This document shows positions 47,331 to 55,598 of a DNA stretch of 64,000 nt, one piece after another. The notes below the pieces were generated by a model that saw nothing but the letters and a program-made list of their open reading frames with translations, was not told the origin of the DNA and made no database searches. A program made the position numbers and the translations under genes. Source of the DNA: Fischerella sp. CENA71 (GTDB lineage: Bacteria > Cyanobacteriota > Cyanobacteriia > Cyanobacteriales > Nostocaceae); NCBI GenBank assembly GCA_024239075.1, contig JANBVI010000020.1:186001-250000 (forward strand), written 5' to 3'. The stretch's first letter is position 1. Every line of letters starts with the position of its first letter.

Positions 47331-48059
47331 CTAAACCTGAAAATTATCACCTAAGTAATATTGGCGCACCAAAGAATTATTGTAGAGTTCGTCGGCGTTG
47401 CCAGAAGCAAGAATTTGACCTTCCCGCATGATGTAAGCACGATCTGTAATAGCTAGGGTCTCGCGAACGTTATGATCTGTAATCAAGATTCCCATATCGC
47501 GTTCCCGCAGTTGTGCAATCAGATATTGAATTTCTGAAACTGCTATTGGGTCAACTCCTGCAAAAGGTTCATCTAAAAGTAAAAATTTTGGTCCTTCTGT
47601 ACCAGCTGCCAATGCTCTTGCTAATTCCGTCCGCCGTCGTTCACCTCCAGAAAGTTGAATTCCTTTGCTGTTAACTACTTTTTCCAAACGAAACTCTTGT
47701 AATAATGTTTCGAGTCGCCGTTGCCATTGCCAGCGAGGTACATTTGTTTGCTCCAGAACCAACAGTATGTTATCTCGTACTGACAATTGGCGAAAAACAC
47801 TAGCTTCCTGTGCTAGATAACCAATACCCAATCGCGCCCTTTTGTGCATAGGTAATGCAGTAATGTCCTGATGATCCAACCATACAGTTCCTCGGTCTGG
47901 TTTTTCTAAACCTGTGGCAATGTAGAATGTCGTAGTTTTACCAGCACCATTTGGGCCTAGTAACCCAACTACTTCGCCCTGGGCAACAGAAACGTTGACG
48001 CGATTGACAATCACTCGCTTGCCATAAGATTTGCGAATATTTTCTAGGACAATTTTCAC
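47331..48059 (-). CDS. lptB: LPS export system ATP-binding protein LptB
   Basis: 242-aa ABC ATPase. Walker A is GPNGAGKTT, the Q-loop area is IGYLAQEASVFRQLSV, the signature is LSGGERRRTELARAL, Walker B is FLLLDEPFAGVDP, and the switch is ITDHNVRETL. IGYLAQEASVFRQLSV and DEPFAGVDPIAV are typical of LptB. It lies between lptA and lptF/G. Confidence 0.94.
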   Translation of the reverse strand: MKIVLENIRKSYGKRVIVNRVNVSVAQGEVVGLLGPNGAGKTTTFYIATGLEKPDRGTVWLDHQDITALPMHKRARLGIGYLAQEASVFRQLSVRDNILLVLEQTNVPRWQWQRRLETLLQEFRLEKVVNSKGIQLSGGERRRTELARALAAGTEGPKFLLLDEPFAGVDPIAVSEIQYLIAQLRERDMGILITDHNVRETLAITDRAYIMREGQILASGNADELYNNSLVRQYYLGDNFQV

Positions 48060-48177
48060 GCTCTGTGTGCTTTGTTGCTTATGAATAATTGATGAGTAGT
48101 GTTTGTTAAAAACTAACTACATAAATTAACTGTATGGGCGCATGATTTTACGCCCCTACTAACCACTAAATTCTAAT

Positions 48178-48672
48178 TTACTTAGAACGTTGAAGAGGAG
48201 GTGTGTTGGGGGCGGGTGTGGTTGCTTGATTTACTTGATTATCGTTGACTATGTAGATAGATTCTACTTGACGACCTGTTTTTGGTTGGGCAACAAATCG
48301 CCCTTCATCAATCAGGTATGTTACTGTCTCACCTCGAATACTGTTGCCGCCCTTTTGCAAAACGTAAACATTACCACTTAGAACTATGCGACGTTCTTTG
48401 CTAAAGTACTGGGCTTGTGCTGCTGTAGCCTGAATTCCTCTGGCTTCATACACCATTTGTACGTTACCACGAGCAGTTGCGACTTGGGTTTTGGCGTCGT
48501 ATTCTTGTACATCAGAGTTGATAGTGAGGGGGCGATTTCCTGCTGCTGTCTGGGCGGTAGCAGTTTGTAGTTGACTAGGAAATGCGATCGCACCAAAAAG
48601 TGCAGCTGGTAGCATTAAGGCTAATCCAAAGCGGCGCATTGGCAATAGAAGTAATTGATACCAAGAGATCAT
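48178..48672 (-). CDS. lptA: LptA/OstA-like periplasmic LPS transport protein
   Basis: 164 aa. A signal-peptide-like N terminus (RRFGLALMLPAALFGAIAFP) is followed by an OstA domain (LTINSDVQEYDAKTQVATARGNVQMVYEARGIQATAAQAQYFSKERRIVLSGNV, in parts). It should form the periplasmic bridge that carries LPS from LptFG/LptB to the outer membrane. It is the first gene of the unit. Confidence 0.9.
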   Translation of the reverse strand: MISWYQLLLLPMRRFGLALMLPAALFGAIAFPSQLQTATAQTAAGNRPLTINSDVQEYDAKTQVATARGNVQMVYEARGIQATAAQAQYFSKERRIVLSGNVYVLQKGGNSIRGETVTYLIDEGRFVAQPKTGRQVESIYIVNDNQVNQATTPAPNTPPLQRSK

Positions 48673-48855
48673 AGCAATTTAGGATTTAAGATTTCAGCTT
48701 GTATTCCAATTATCTCTACTACTAGAGTATGTCAGGATCACTACTAGCTGTAATATGTTGACGTTCGCCACAAACTCAAGGTTTCGCCACTTTAGCCTTT
48801 TCCAGCTCTAGCTTAGAATCCCCTGCCCATCTTGCCGTGGGGAGTGTCAAAAATA

Positions 48856-49251
48856 CTAATCTTCACTGCCTTGTACTATCTTGGGTAAAGGAAATGCTGG
48901 CTCATCGCCTAATTTCATTGTGGCTAGTTTCTCTGGTTCTGTATGTTGTAATGTTTTCAATAACGCAGCGCTATGCTCTAATAACTCATCTACATCTATG
49001 CCACCGTAAACTGATGGATAACGTCGCAGGCGGTTGCTACCTTCTCCTAACAAAATCGCTGCACCTCGCCAATTACTGTTACCCAAATGATACAGCGCTA
49101 CTGCTATTTGTAAAATTCCCTGATAAAAAGTTTTTTCTGGCTCTGTTGCTTCCATCCACAAAGCCTCTAAGGTATCATGACAGGCATAGAATTCCCCAGC
49201 GTTAAATTGTTCTACGCCTTGCCAAAATTGCTGGGGTTGGTCATTAGTCAT
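48856..49251 (-). CDS. DUF309 family protein
   Basis: 131 aa. It shows the DUF309 helical motif FNAGEFYACHDTLEALWMEA followed by FYQGILQIAVALYHLGNSNWRGAAILLGEG. Family members are small alpha-helical proteins found widely in cyanobacteria and plants; the function is unknown, though the HDXLE-like site (H24, E28) is metal-site-like. It stands alone downstream of ftrC. Confidence 0.9.
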   Translation of the reverse strand: MTNDQPQQFWQGVEQFNAGEFYACHDTLEALWMEATEPEKTFYQGILQIAVALYHLGNSNWRGAAILLGEGSNRLRRYPSVYGGIDVDELLEHSAALLKTLQHTEPEKLATMKLGDEPAFPLPKIVQGSED

Positions 49252-49253
49252 CC

Positions 49254-49301
49254 GATTTTGGATTTTGGATTTTGGATTTTGGATTTTAGATTTCGGATTA
49301 A
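49254..49301. repeat. GATTTTG heptamer tandem
   Basis: Six GATTTTG-like units immediately upstream of the DUF309 start, in the opposite sense to the AAAATCC tandems before trpB and rlmN. It overlaps the expected ribosome-site region of DUF309. Confidence 0.8.
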
Positions 49302-49522
49302 TTTCCAGAATTTATCTGCTTTCTTGTACCCTACTCAGAATAATCGATCATCAGTGTCAGCTATTTTTTATCGACTATTTTTTATTAAAAAATTTTGCTT
49401 TTGTTAACAAACAAGTACATTCTTATGAACTTACCAGTGATCAGTAGATGAGCAACTGATAACTGTTCACTGGTAACTGTAGCCTGCGGCAAGGCAGCAT
49501 GTATCTGTCTATACTAATTTGA

Positions 49523-49888
49523 TTAGCCCATACCATCGCGTACTTGTTTGATGGTTTCCAAAGAGATTTCTTGCTTGTCGCCAGCAAACTCATTGTCTGG
49601 TGTAAGAAACAGCATACAGTGGCACTCTTTACGTTCGCGCATTGGTACGCAAGGACAGTTCCAAAAAGCAGCGTTGACCTCGGCTTCTTTGTCTTCGTAG
49701 TGGCGACAAGGACATAGGGGTGATCCAAGTTCATCTTTGTGTTTAGCAAGCCCTTCAATTACCACTGCGGTTACAGAAGGTTCAGAACAGAAGTAAGTTC
49801 CAGTGCGCTTGGCATATTGTTCAGAAAAATGGCGCATTGCTTCTAAGTTTTTCTCGCTGGATTTTGTGTTTACTTCTGGGGAGATCAT
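49523..49888 (-). CDS. ftrC: Ferredoxin-thioredoxin reductase, catalytic beta subunit
   Basis: Carries the [4Fe-4S] cluster and redox disulfide that pass electrons from ferredoxin to thioredoxin in light-dependent redox control. About 121 aa from the ATG at 49888; an in-frame GTG lies 4 codons upstream. The family cysteines are all visible: SPLCPCRHY, WNCPCVPMRERKECHCMLFL, plus FCSEPS. This enzyme links functionally to CP12 redox control in the same window. It is followed by the intergenic region of DUF309. Confidence 0.94.
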   Translation of the reverse strand: MISPEVNTKSSEKNLEAMRHFSEQYAKRTGTYFCSEPSVTAVVIEGLAKHKDELGSPLCPCRHYEDKEAEVNAAFWNCPCVPMRERKECHCMLFLTPDNEFAGDKQEISLETIKQVRDGMG

Positions 49889-50220
49889 AGGAACGAACAC
49901 TCATAATTTACACATTTCTTTGCATTGTACCGCAGCCTTGGTAAGCTATAGCTGGGGATAATCCCCCTTTTTTTAGCTACTCTCACCTAAGAGATATCTT
50001 GCAGATACACGGTTTGCTGATTCTGTGGCGATCGCAAGCACTCATCTCCCCTTGATTTCACCCCAGGATTGGAATTATCTGCTTTTAAAATCAAACCCGT
50101 GTTAAACAATTACAAAATTTTTTACGCTTACTAGTTGGCAAATTACGAATTTGATGCTCAAATAGATCGAGGAACAATTTAATACTGTATAATCAACAAA
50201 AGCAAATCCCAAATTTACTT
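49889..50220. other. Spacer between ftrC and trnL
   Basis: Includes a small hairpin GGGGA-TAA-TCCCC followed by CTTTTTTT on the plus strand at 49954-49974, with no plus-strand gene before it. The remainder is AT-rich and should hold promoters for ftrC (minus) and trnL (plus). Confidence 0.5.
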
Positions 50221-50604
50221 GGGGGTGTGGCGGAATGGTAGACGCTACGGACTTAAGTAATTGAGCCTTAAAGAAGAAACTCTTTAAGTGAATGCTCTCA
50301 AATTCAGGGAAACCTAAATCTGGTAACAGACAAGGCAATCCTGAGCCAAGCCAAATTTGTCATTTGCCATTTGTCATTCGTTAATTGTTTAAGTAACAAA
50401 AGACAAGTGATAAATAACAAAAGGCTAATTTGGAAGGTGCAGAGACTCGACGGGAGCTACCCTAACGTTAAAGTCGAGGGTAAAGAGAGAGTCCAATTCT
50501 CAAAGCCAAAGATAGCTAGTCTACTAGGCAGTAGCGAAAGCTGCGAGAGGATGAAAATCCGTTGACCGTAAAAGGTCGTGAGGGTTCAAGTCCCTCCACC
50601 CCCA
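50221..50604 (+). tRNA. trnL-UAA: tRNA-Leu (UAA), interrupted by a group I intron
   Basis: Exon 1 is 50221-50254 (GGGGGTG acceptor strand, D arm, anticodon 5' stem ACGGA and loop CUU). Exon 2 is 50554-50604 (AAAA then TCCGT, variable arm, T arm GGTTCAAGTCC, acceptor CACCCCC and discriminator A). Together they make an 85-nt tRNA with a 7-bp acceptor stem and anticodon UAA, split between U34 and A35 as in cyanobacterial and plastid trnL. CCA is not encoded. A terminator follows at 50621. Confidence 0.95.
50255..50553 (+). other. Group I intron in tRNA-Leu(UAA)
   Basis: 299-nt self-splicing-type intron. It begins AAGTAATTGAGCC after exon U34 and ends in G (…GAGGATG), the conserved omega-G. Core segments include ATTCAGGGAAACC, TAATCCTGAGCC-like P/Q, and GTGCAGAGACTCGACGGGAGC for R/S. 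An AT-rich, repeat-built arm (~50350-50430), likely P6b, separates the core. The 64-codon open frame inside has no endonuclease motif. Confidence 0.92.
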
Positions 50605-50620
50605 CTAAAAATTAGAACTG

Positions 50621-50654
50621 AGCCAGTCTTCATATGAAGGCTGGCTTTGTGTTT
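50621..50654 (+). terminator. trnL terminator
   Basis: Stem AGCCAG-T-CTTC / GAAG-G-CTGGCT closes with a U-G wobble in the plus-strand RNA and an ATAT loop, followed by TTGTGTTT. It begins 17 bp after the tRNA. Confidence 0.8.
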
Positions 50655-50883
50655 GCAAAGCATATGATCCTGTTTTGAAAATGGGTGGGGGTGTAAGCTC
50701 GACTTTATCCAAAATCCAGAGCTTGGTTCTCCTTATAGGGCAAAAACCATAGCAATAAGAGCAAACACTTTTTCCATGTCACTGATCCATGCTGAAATCG
50801 AAAAAGTAAAACGATTTTTTTTAAAAAGGGTGTATTTAGCTAGGTTAGTAGCTTGTTATTTCCCATGCCCAATGCTCAATAAT

Positions 50884-51801
50884 TTATTCAAAGAGGCGTT
50901 CGTCAAGCCAAGCGAAGCCAGCACCTGTGATTTCTGCAAGAATACTGACTAGACGATAGACAGCTATTGCACTGATGACTACCGCAGCAGGAAAATAGTT
51001 TTGTAGAAGCGCGATCGCAGTTGCTTCAAATACACCTAATCCACCAGGCGCACCCGGAACAACAAGCCCAAGTAACCAAGCAAAACTAAAAGCCGTGAAC
51101 AATAAGGGAATTTGACTTAAATTTAAATAACTCAAAGCATAAAAAGTTAAAATAAATCCGGTTCCGCGCAATCCCAAAAATCCCATTTCTCCTAATAAAG
51201 GCAATAGAGGGTAGTGTTCCATAGTAAAACTCACATCTGAAGTATTTGTGGGATCAGACTTCTTTGTCTTCAAGCGATACATTAAGCGAATTAATAGGTT
51301 TAAAAATCGGGGATGAAGCACACACAACACTATAATTAAACCTAGTATTTGCCCTATATGTACACTCAAGCTAGTATTTGTTTGAACAAATAAACTGCTT
51401 GATAAGACAACAATTAAAGCTGCTGCGGCCATAAGTAAAGGTTCTAGTAATACACTCAAAGTGGCTACAGCGGTAGAAACATTGGCATTTTTTGCCGCTA
51501 TAATTCGCCCATAATAATGCCAAACATTACCCGGTAAATACTTAGCAAGGTTGGTTTGCAGATAAACGTGGATAAACTGCACAGATGATACGGGTTGATT
51601 TAAATGTTTGAGAATCCAAGTCCAAACCCAGCCAGCCCAAGTATGTCCTAATAAAGTTACACCAGTTGCGATCGCGATCATTGCCCATCCTACTGCATCA
51701 ATGCGAATAGCAGTAATTCCTTGCCAGTTATCCTTTAAGGCTTTCGCCAAAAAAAACAGCGTTCCACCCAAAATTAACCAGCGTAAAAATTTTTTTATCA
51801 T
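50884..51801 (-). CDS. Lysylphosphatidylglycerol synthase TM/UPF0104 flippase-like membrane protein
   Basis: 305 aa with about eight transmembrane helices and no synthase domain. The family motifs YLPGNVWHYYGR (near residue 93-104) and VPGAPGGLGVFEATAIALL (near 250) are clear. Relatives include the membrane half of MprF and glycolipid flippase-like proteins. Transport of a lipid or lipid-linked molecule is inference; the substrate is unknown. Confidence 0.88.
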   Translation of the reverse strand: MIKKFLRWLILGGTLFFLAKALKDNWQGITAIRIDAVGWAMIAIATGVTLLGHTWAGWVWTWILKHLNQPVSSVQFIHVYLQTNLAKYLPGNVWHYYGRIIAAKNANVSTAVATLSVLLEPLLMAAAALIVVLSSSLFVQTNTSLSVHIGQILGLIIVLCVLHPRFLNLLIRLMYRLKTKKSDPTNTSDVSFTMEHYPLLPLLGEMGFLGLRGTGFILTFYALSYLNLSQIPLLFTAFSFAWLLGLVVPGAPGGLGVFEATAIALLQNYFPAAVVISAIAVYRLVSILAEITGAGFAWLDERLFE

Positions 51802-52171
51802 TGCAGAGATTTAACTGTTTGGCTAGCCTTTGATTAAACACCTCAAATCATACAGTAGAGGCAGAGTCTTTGGGTAACAAATATTGAATTTGCTGTAAAT
51901 AATTAAACTTAATATCTTATCTCTTTGCTTATTAAATCTTTTCTGATTTATGATTTTTTCTACTTATATCCATCTTAAGTTAGATAAAAATCCCACTATT
52001 TTAATAACAATAATGTGACTTACGCTAGAGGAAAAACCTCCTTTTAAATACGTATTCTAAGAAATCGATTGTTGTATTAAACAAAAATCAACTCCAGCAA
52101 TAAAGCTAACTGAGTTTTATCATTACTCAGATTAAGTGATTATATTTGTTTGGTGTTGAAAGGAGGAATTG
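51802..52171. other. Divergent spacer upstream of the lipoprotein pair
   Basis: AT-rich. Small hairpins are GAGG-AAAAA-CCTC-CTTTT near 52029 and CTGAGT-TTTATCATT-ACTCAG at 52110-52130. It ends with a strong GAAAGGAGG ribosome site for the first lipoprotein. Confidence 0.5.
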
Positions 52172-52708
52172 GTGAACAGTTTAATTGCAGTTGTAAAAAA
52201 ACTACGCCTGCGGCAAGTTTTAACTGTATTTTTAGCAGGTTTATTGTTAATAGTTAGTACTGCTTGTAGTAGTAAGTATGCTCAAGGCGCACAGCCATAT
52301 AATCCACCTGTACAAGCTGGCGGAGCCAACAATCCTTACAAGGATAGTGGGGATAAATATACAAACTTAAAGATGTCCAAGTCTGGACGCGATCAAGCTA
52401 GTTTGCAGCTAAATTCACAAGTGTTTTTGGCTGATGTCAATGACAACTCTGAACTGCTTTATCCTGGTGCGGAAACACCGGTAGGTAGAGCCTATAAAGA
52501 AGGAGAATTACCAATTAAATCTGAAAAAGATTTCCGTCCAAATGCTGGTAATTTGATTCAGAATGAACCAAGTGTAACTCAAAGAGCAAAAGACAGAATT
52601 GAAACTGTTAAAGAAGCTGTAGAAGAAGCTTCAGGATTTTTGAAAGATAAAGGAAATGAAGCTGCCAATAGACCAGAATTGCAACCTAATCCAGCAGTCA
52701 ATAAATAA
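52172..52708 (+). CDS. Lipoprotein 1 of a paralogous pair (DUF6658-like)
   Basis: 178 aa. The start is GTG at 52172, chosen because AGGAGG lies 5 nt upstream; a TTG one codon earlier would be too close. A basic n-region (VVKKLRLRQ), hydrophobic core (VLTVFLAGLLLIV) and lipobox STAC mark it as lipid-anchored. The mature chain is polar, with YKEGELPIKSEKDF and an amphipathic C-terminal segment (RAKDRIETVKEAVEEASGFLKDKGNEAA). Its N terminus matches the next gene closely. The function is unknown. Confidence 0.8.
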   Translation: MNSLIAVVKKLRLRQVLTVFLAGLLLIVSTACSSKYAQGAQPYNPPVQAGGANNPYKDSGDKYTNLKMSKSGRDQASLQLNSQVFLADVNDNSELLYPGAETPVGRAYKEGELPIKSEKDFRPNAGNLIQNEPSVTQRAKDRIETVKEAVEEASGFLKDKGNEAANRPELQPNPAVNK

Positions 52709-52795
52709 AGGTTAATTCCAAATTCTCAAAATTCACGATTTTAGGTTAAGTATTGCTGAGTTTTTAACTAATTCAAACACGATAAGGAGTTCCAC

Positions 52796-53323
52796 ATGAA
52801 CAAAGTAATTTCTTGGGTCAAAAAAGTTAGATTACACCAAATTTTCACAGTTTTTGTACTAGGTGTTTTAGTATTCTTCACCCAGGCTTGTTCTCCTTCA
52901 ACAGCTGCTCAATCTACACAATCTCCCAAAGGCAATGCTGAAGTATATGTTCCCAAGGGTGATAATGTCATTAATCCTTATGAAGGTGGGATGAATAACT
53001 TTAGCGATAGAGATCCAAGAGCAAAAAGTGATGCAAAAGCTAGAGGTGAATACTTAAAAGAAAACGCTGCCCAAAATCAAGCTGAAAAATCTACTAATAA
53101 CCCCCTTGAAGCTATCCGTCGTGTAGGTTCTGATGCAGGTAGCCTTGGTAAAAATGTTCAGCAAAAAGCTGAAGATGTAGGAAATAAAGTTCAAAATACT
53201 GCTGAAGATTTTGCTAGAGGAACCAAGCAGGGAGTTGAAAATATCAAGGGTAACACTCAGGATGCTGGTGATTACGCCAAAGACATTACTAAGCACACGG
53301 TTCGAGATACCCTCAGAGACTAG
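52796..53323 (+). CDS. Lipoprotein 2 of the pair, with LEA/apolipoprotein-like tail
   Basis: 175 aa. The leader VKKVRLHQIFTVFVLGVLVFFTQAC parallels that of lipoprotein 1. The C-terminal ~70 residues repeat an 11-residue-like pattern rich in A, K, D and V (NVQQKAEDVGNKVQNTAEDFARGTKQ...), as in late-embryogenesis-abundant or apolipoprotein helices that protect or bind membranes. An AAGGAG ribosome site precedes the ATG. A terminator follows. Stress protection is inference. Confidence 0.8.
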   Translation: MNKVISWVKKVRLHQIFTVFVLGVLVFFTQACSPSTAAQSTQSPKGNAEVYVPKGDNVINPYEGGMNNFSDRDPRAKSDAKARGEYLKENAAQNQAEKSTNNPLEAIRRVGSDAGSLGKNVQQKAEDVGNKVQNTAEDFARGTKQGVENIKGNTQDAGDYAKDITKHTVRDTLRD

Positions 53324-53376
53324 ATCGCCTAGTTGAAGTAAATTAAAATATTCCTCATCCTTTTAGGATATCAACA

Positions 53377-53400
53377 AAGCCTGCCTATGCAGGCTTATTT
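53377..53400 (+). terminator. Terminator of the lipoprotein pair
   Basis: 8-bp perfect stem AAGCCTGC / GCAGGCTT with loop CTAT, then ATTT, 54 bp past the second lipoprotein gene. Confidence 0.75.
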
Positions 53401-53477
53401 AGTGAATTCCAATAATAAATCTATGTGTGTGCATCAATGGTCTATTTTTAGAACACAAATTTTGTTGTGCTTTCAAT

Positions 53478-54755
53478 TCACTCAGGCATAAATTGTAAAT
53501 GCCAATTTTGTAGTACCATTCTTTGAATTTCTCGCCAAGGAATATTATGTTTTCTGGCTAATTCTGCACAATCTTCGTATTCTGGCTGGACGTTATTTAT
53601 AACTCTATTATTTGCATTTCCTGTCCATGCTACTTTGACACGCACTACACCATATTTTGTTTCTACTTGTTGAAATTCTCTATGCAAAATAGCGCGTTGT
53701 TGCTCATAACGACGAATACCTAAAGTTGTTGTTTCACGAAATAAAACAGTTTCACAACTAATTAGATTTTCTGGAGGACAAATTACTGTCAGCAAGATAC
53801 CTGGACGAGACTTTTTCATCCCTATAGATTGAGTAAAAACATCAACTGCACCTGCTGCAAATAAAGCCTCAAATAAATAACCGATCGCTTGAGGACTTAA
53901 ATCATCTATTTGGGTTTCTAATACTGATATGGTTTCTAAAGTTGGACTAGTATTAGCGACAGATGAGCGATCGCTAACTCCGACATCTGTAGTTTCTCCT
54001 AGCCATAGGCGTAATATATTAGGAATTGATAAGTTGAGATTACCTGCTCCCAGTCCGATTTGCTTAATCTTCATCGGAGGTGGCGCACCAAATTCTTTCG
54101 CAAGTGTCGTGGCGATCGCAGCACCTGTGGGTGTCACCAGTTCCCGTTCAATCCCGTTGCTGTAAACTGGACAACCCCGCATTTCCCATAACTTTAACAC
54201 TGCTGGTACTGGTACTGCCATTTGTCCATGAGCAGCACGCACTGTTCCCCCCCCAGTCGGAAATGCTGAACAGTAAAGCAGGGGTAATCCTCTTTCGTCA
54301 CTCTCAACCCCCAACCAATCTAATCCCAAGCAAGTACCAACAATATCTACAATTGCATCAACTGCACCGACTTCGTGAAAGTGAACTTTTTGAGGGGAAA
54401 TACCATGTACTGCGCCTTCAGCAACTGCTAACTGTCGAAATACCGCTAAACTCCAAGCTTCAACTCTTGCAGGTAAGCCAGCATTGAGAATGATTTGTTC
54501 TATTTCTGGTAAATGGCGGTGATGGTGATGATTATGGTGATCATGATCGTCAGATAATAAGTCAACATGAACTTTCGTTGCTTGCTGACCATGGCGCTGA
54601 ACAAGTTCGGCCCATAATTTATATTCCTGTACAATACCTAAGTGATTAAGTTTCTCTATTAGGTATTTCAAGGGAACACCCAGACTTACCAATGCTCCCA
54701 GACACATATCACCAGAAATTCCCGATGGACATTGAAGATAAGCGAGTTTAGTCAT
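53478..54755 (-). CDS. larC: Nickel-pincer cofactor biosynthesis protein LarC
   Basis: 425 aa, of the LarC/TIGR00299 family that inserts nickel into the pincer nucleotide of lactate racemase-type enzymes. N-terminal domain motifs are YLQCPSGISGDMCLGALVSLG, FHEVGAVDAIVDIVG and ELVTPTGAAI. The middle has a His-rich metal-binding run, HDHHNHHHHRH (residues ~71-81). The C-terminal domain includes LETQIDDLSPQAIGYLFEAL. It is encoded as one chain here, with no programmed frameshift as in Lactobacillus. larA, larB and larE are not adjacent, so the enzyme served is unknown. Confidence 0.9.
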   Translation of the reverse strand: MTKLAYLQCPSGISGDMCLGALVSLGVPLKYLIEKLNHLGIVQEYKLWAELVQRHGQQATKVHVDLLSDDHDHHNHHHHRHLPEIEQIILNAGLPARVEAWSLAVFRQLAVAEGAVHGISPQKVHFHEVGAVDAIVDIVGTCLGLDWLGVESDERGLPLLYCSAFPTGGGTVRAAHGQMAVPVPAVLKLWEMRGCPVYSNGIERELVTPTGAAIATTLAKEFGAPPPMKIKQIGLGAGNLNLSIPNILRLWLGETTDVGVSDRSSVANTSPTLETISVLETQIDDLSPQAIGYLFEALFAAGAVDVFTQSIGMKKSRPGILLTVICPPENLISCETVLFRETTTLGIRRYEQQRAILHREFQQVETKYGVVRVKVAWTGNANNRVINNVQPEYEDCAELARKHNIPWREIQRMVLQNWHLQFMPE

Positions 54756-54790
54756 ATGTATTTTTTGCTAGTAGTTAGTAGCCCTGCCTG

Positions 54791-54857
54791 AACTGCGTAC
54801 ACTAGGGTGAATAAAAATATGATTCTTCTTACACCCCTACACCCCTTACACCCCTTT
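54791..54857. repeat. Dispersed spacer repeat, copy B (inverse of 2903-2969)
   Basis: Reads GCGTACACTAGGGTGAATAA then TACACCCC units. It is the reverse complement of the segment at 2903-2969 with few differences, and lies in the larC/Sua5 divergent spacer. Confidence 0.75.
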
Positions 54858-54938
54858 TACAAGCTAGTTAGTAGTTAGTTGTTCGTTCACCTTTTACCAC
54901 TATCCACTATCCACTAACCACTATCTATCACCCAATTT

Positions 54939-55598
54939 ATGACAAAAATTTTCTCAGTTCATCCTGATAATCCCCAGATCCGCCGAATAGAGGAGATAAA
55001 GACGGCACTGTCTGATGGTGCAGTGATGCTTTATCCTACTGATACAGTTTATGCGATCGGTTGTGATTTAAATGCTAAGTCGGCGGTGGAACGAGTACGG
55101 AAAATCAAACAACTAGCAAACGATAAACCATTGACGTTTTTGTCTCCATCACTTTCTAATGTAGCGACCTATGCAAATGTCAGCGACACTGCCTACCGAA
55201 TTATGAAACACCTAATTCCGGGGCCATATACGTTTTTGCTACCTGCAACAAAATTAGTTCCACGTCTGGTGCAAAATCCCAAACGGAAGACTACTGGAAT
55301 TAGAGTGCCAGATCATAAAATGTGCTTGGAACTGCTGTCAGCCTTAGGAAATCCGATAATTTCGACTTCAGCACATTTGCCACCAGATGAGACAAATAAT
55401 GGGACTTTGGGAGTGGAAGAAGAACAAATTTTATCGCGAGTCGAATTATTTGACCGTTTGGAAGGATTGGTTGATGTTATTGTAGACACTGGTGAGGAAC
55501 CAAATTACGAAGTGTCTACAATTTTGGATTTAACGGGAGAGGAACCAATAATGATCAGGCAAGGTTTAGGTTGGGAAAGAGCCACAGCATGGGTATAG
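54939..55598 (+). CDS. Sua5/YciO/YrdC family protein (threonylcarbamoyladenylate synthase type)
   Basis: 219 aa. YrdC fold motifs are DGAVMLYPTDTVYAIGCDL, KIKQLANDKPLTFLS, KRKTTGIRVPDHKMCLELLSALGNPIISTSAH and STILDLTGEEPIMIRQGLG (described in parts). The family makes threonylcarbamoyl-AMP for the t6A37 modification of tRNA. The YDSVSTIIDL-like tail and length resemble the YciO branch more than TsaC, so the catalytic role in t6A is likely but not certain. Confidence 0.88.
   Translation: MTKIFSVHPDNPQIRRIEEIKTALSDGAVMLYPTDTVYAIGCDLNAKSAVERVRKIKQLANDKPLTFLSPSLSNVATYANVSDTAYRIMKHLIPGPYTFLLPATKLVPRLVQNPKRKTTGIRVPDHKMCLELLSALGNPIISTSAHLPPDETNNGTLGVEEEQILSRVELFDRLEGLVDVIVDTGEEPNYEVSTILDLTGEEPIMIRQGLGWERATAWV

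Noticed and set aside
49954-49974. GGGGA-TAA-TCCCC with T7 considered as a terminator
   Set aside because: The stem is only 5 bp and no plus-strand transcript is evident upstream; noted within the spacer entry rather than called.
50371-50565. 64-codon frame in the trnL intron
   Set aside because: Overlaps conserved intron core RNA and lacks LAGLIDADG, GIY-YIG or HNH motifs.
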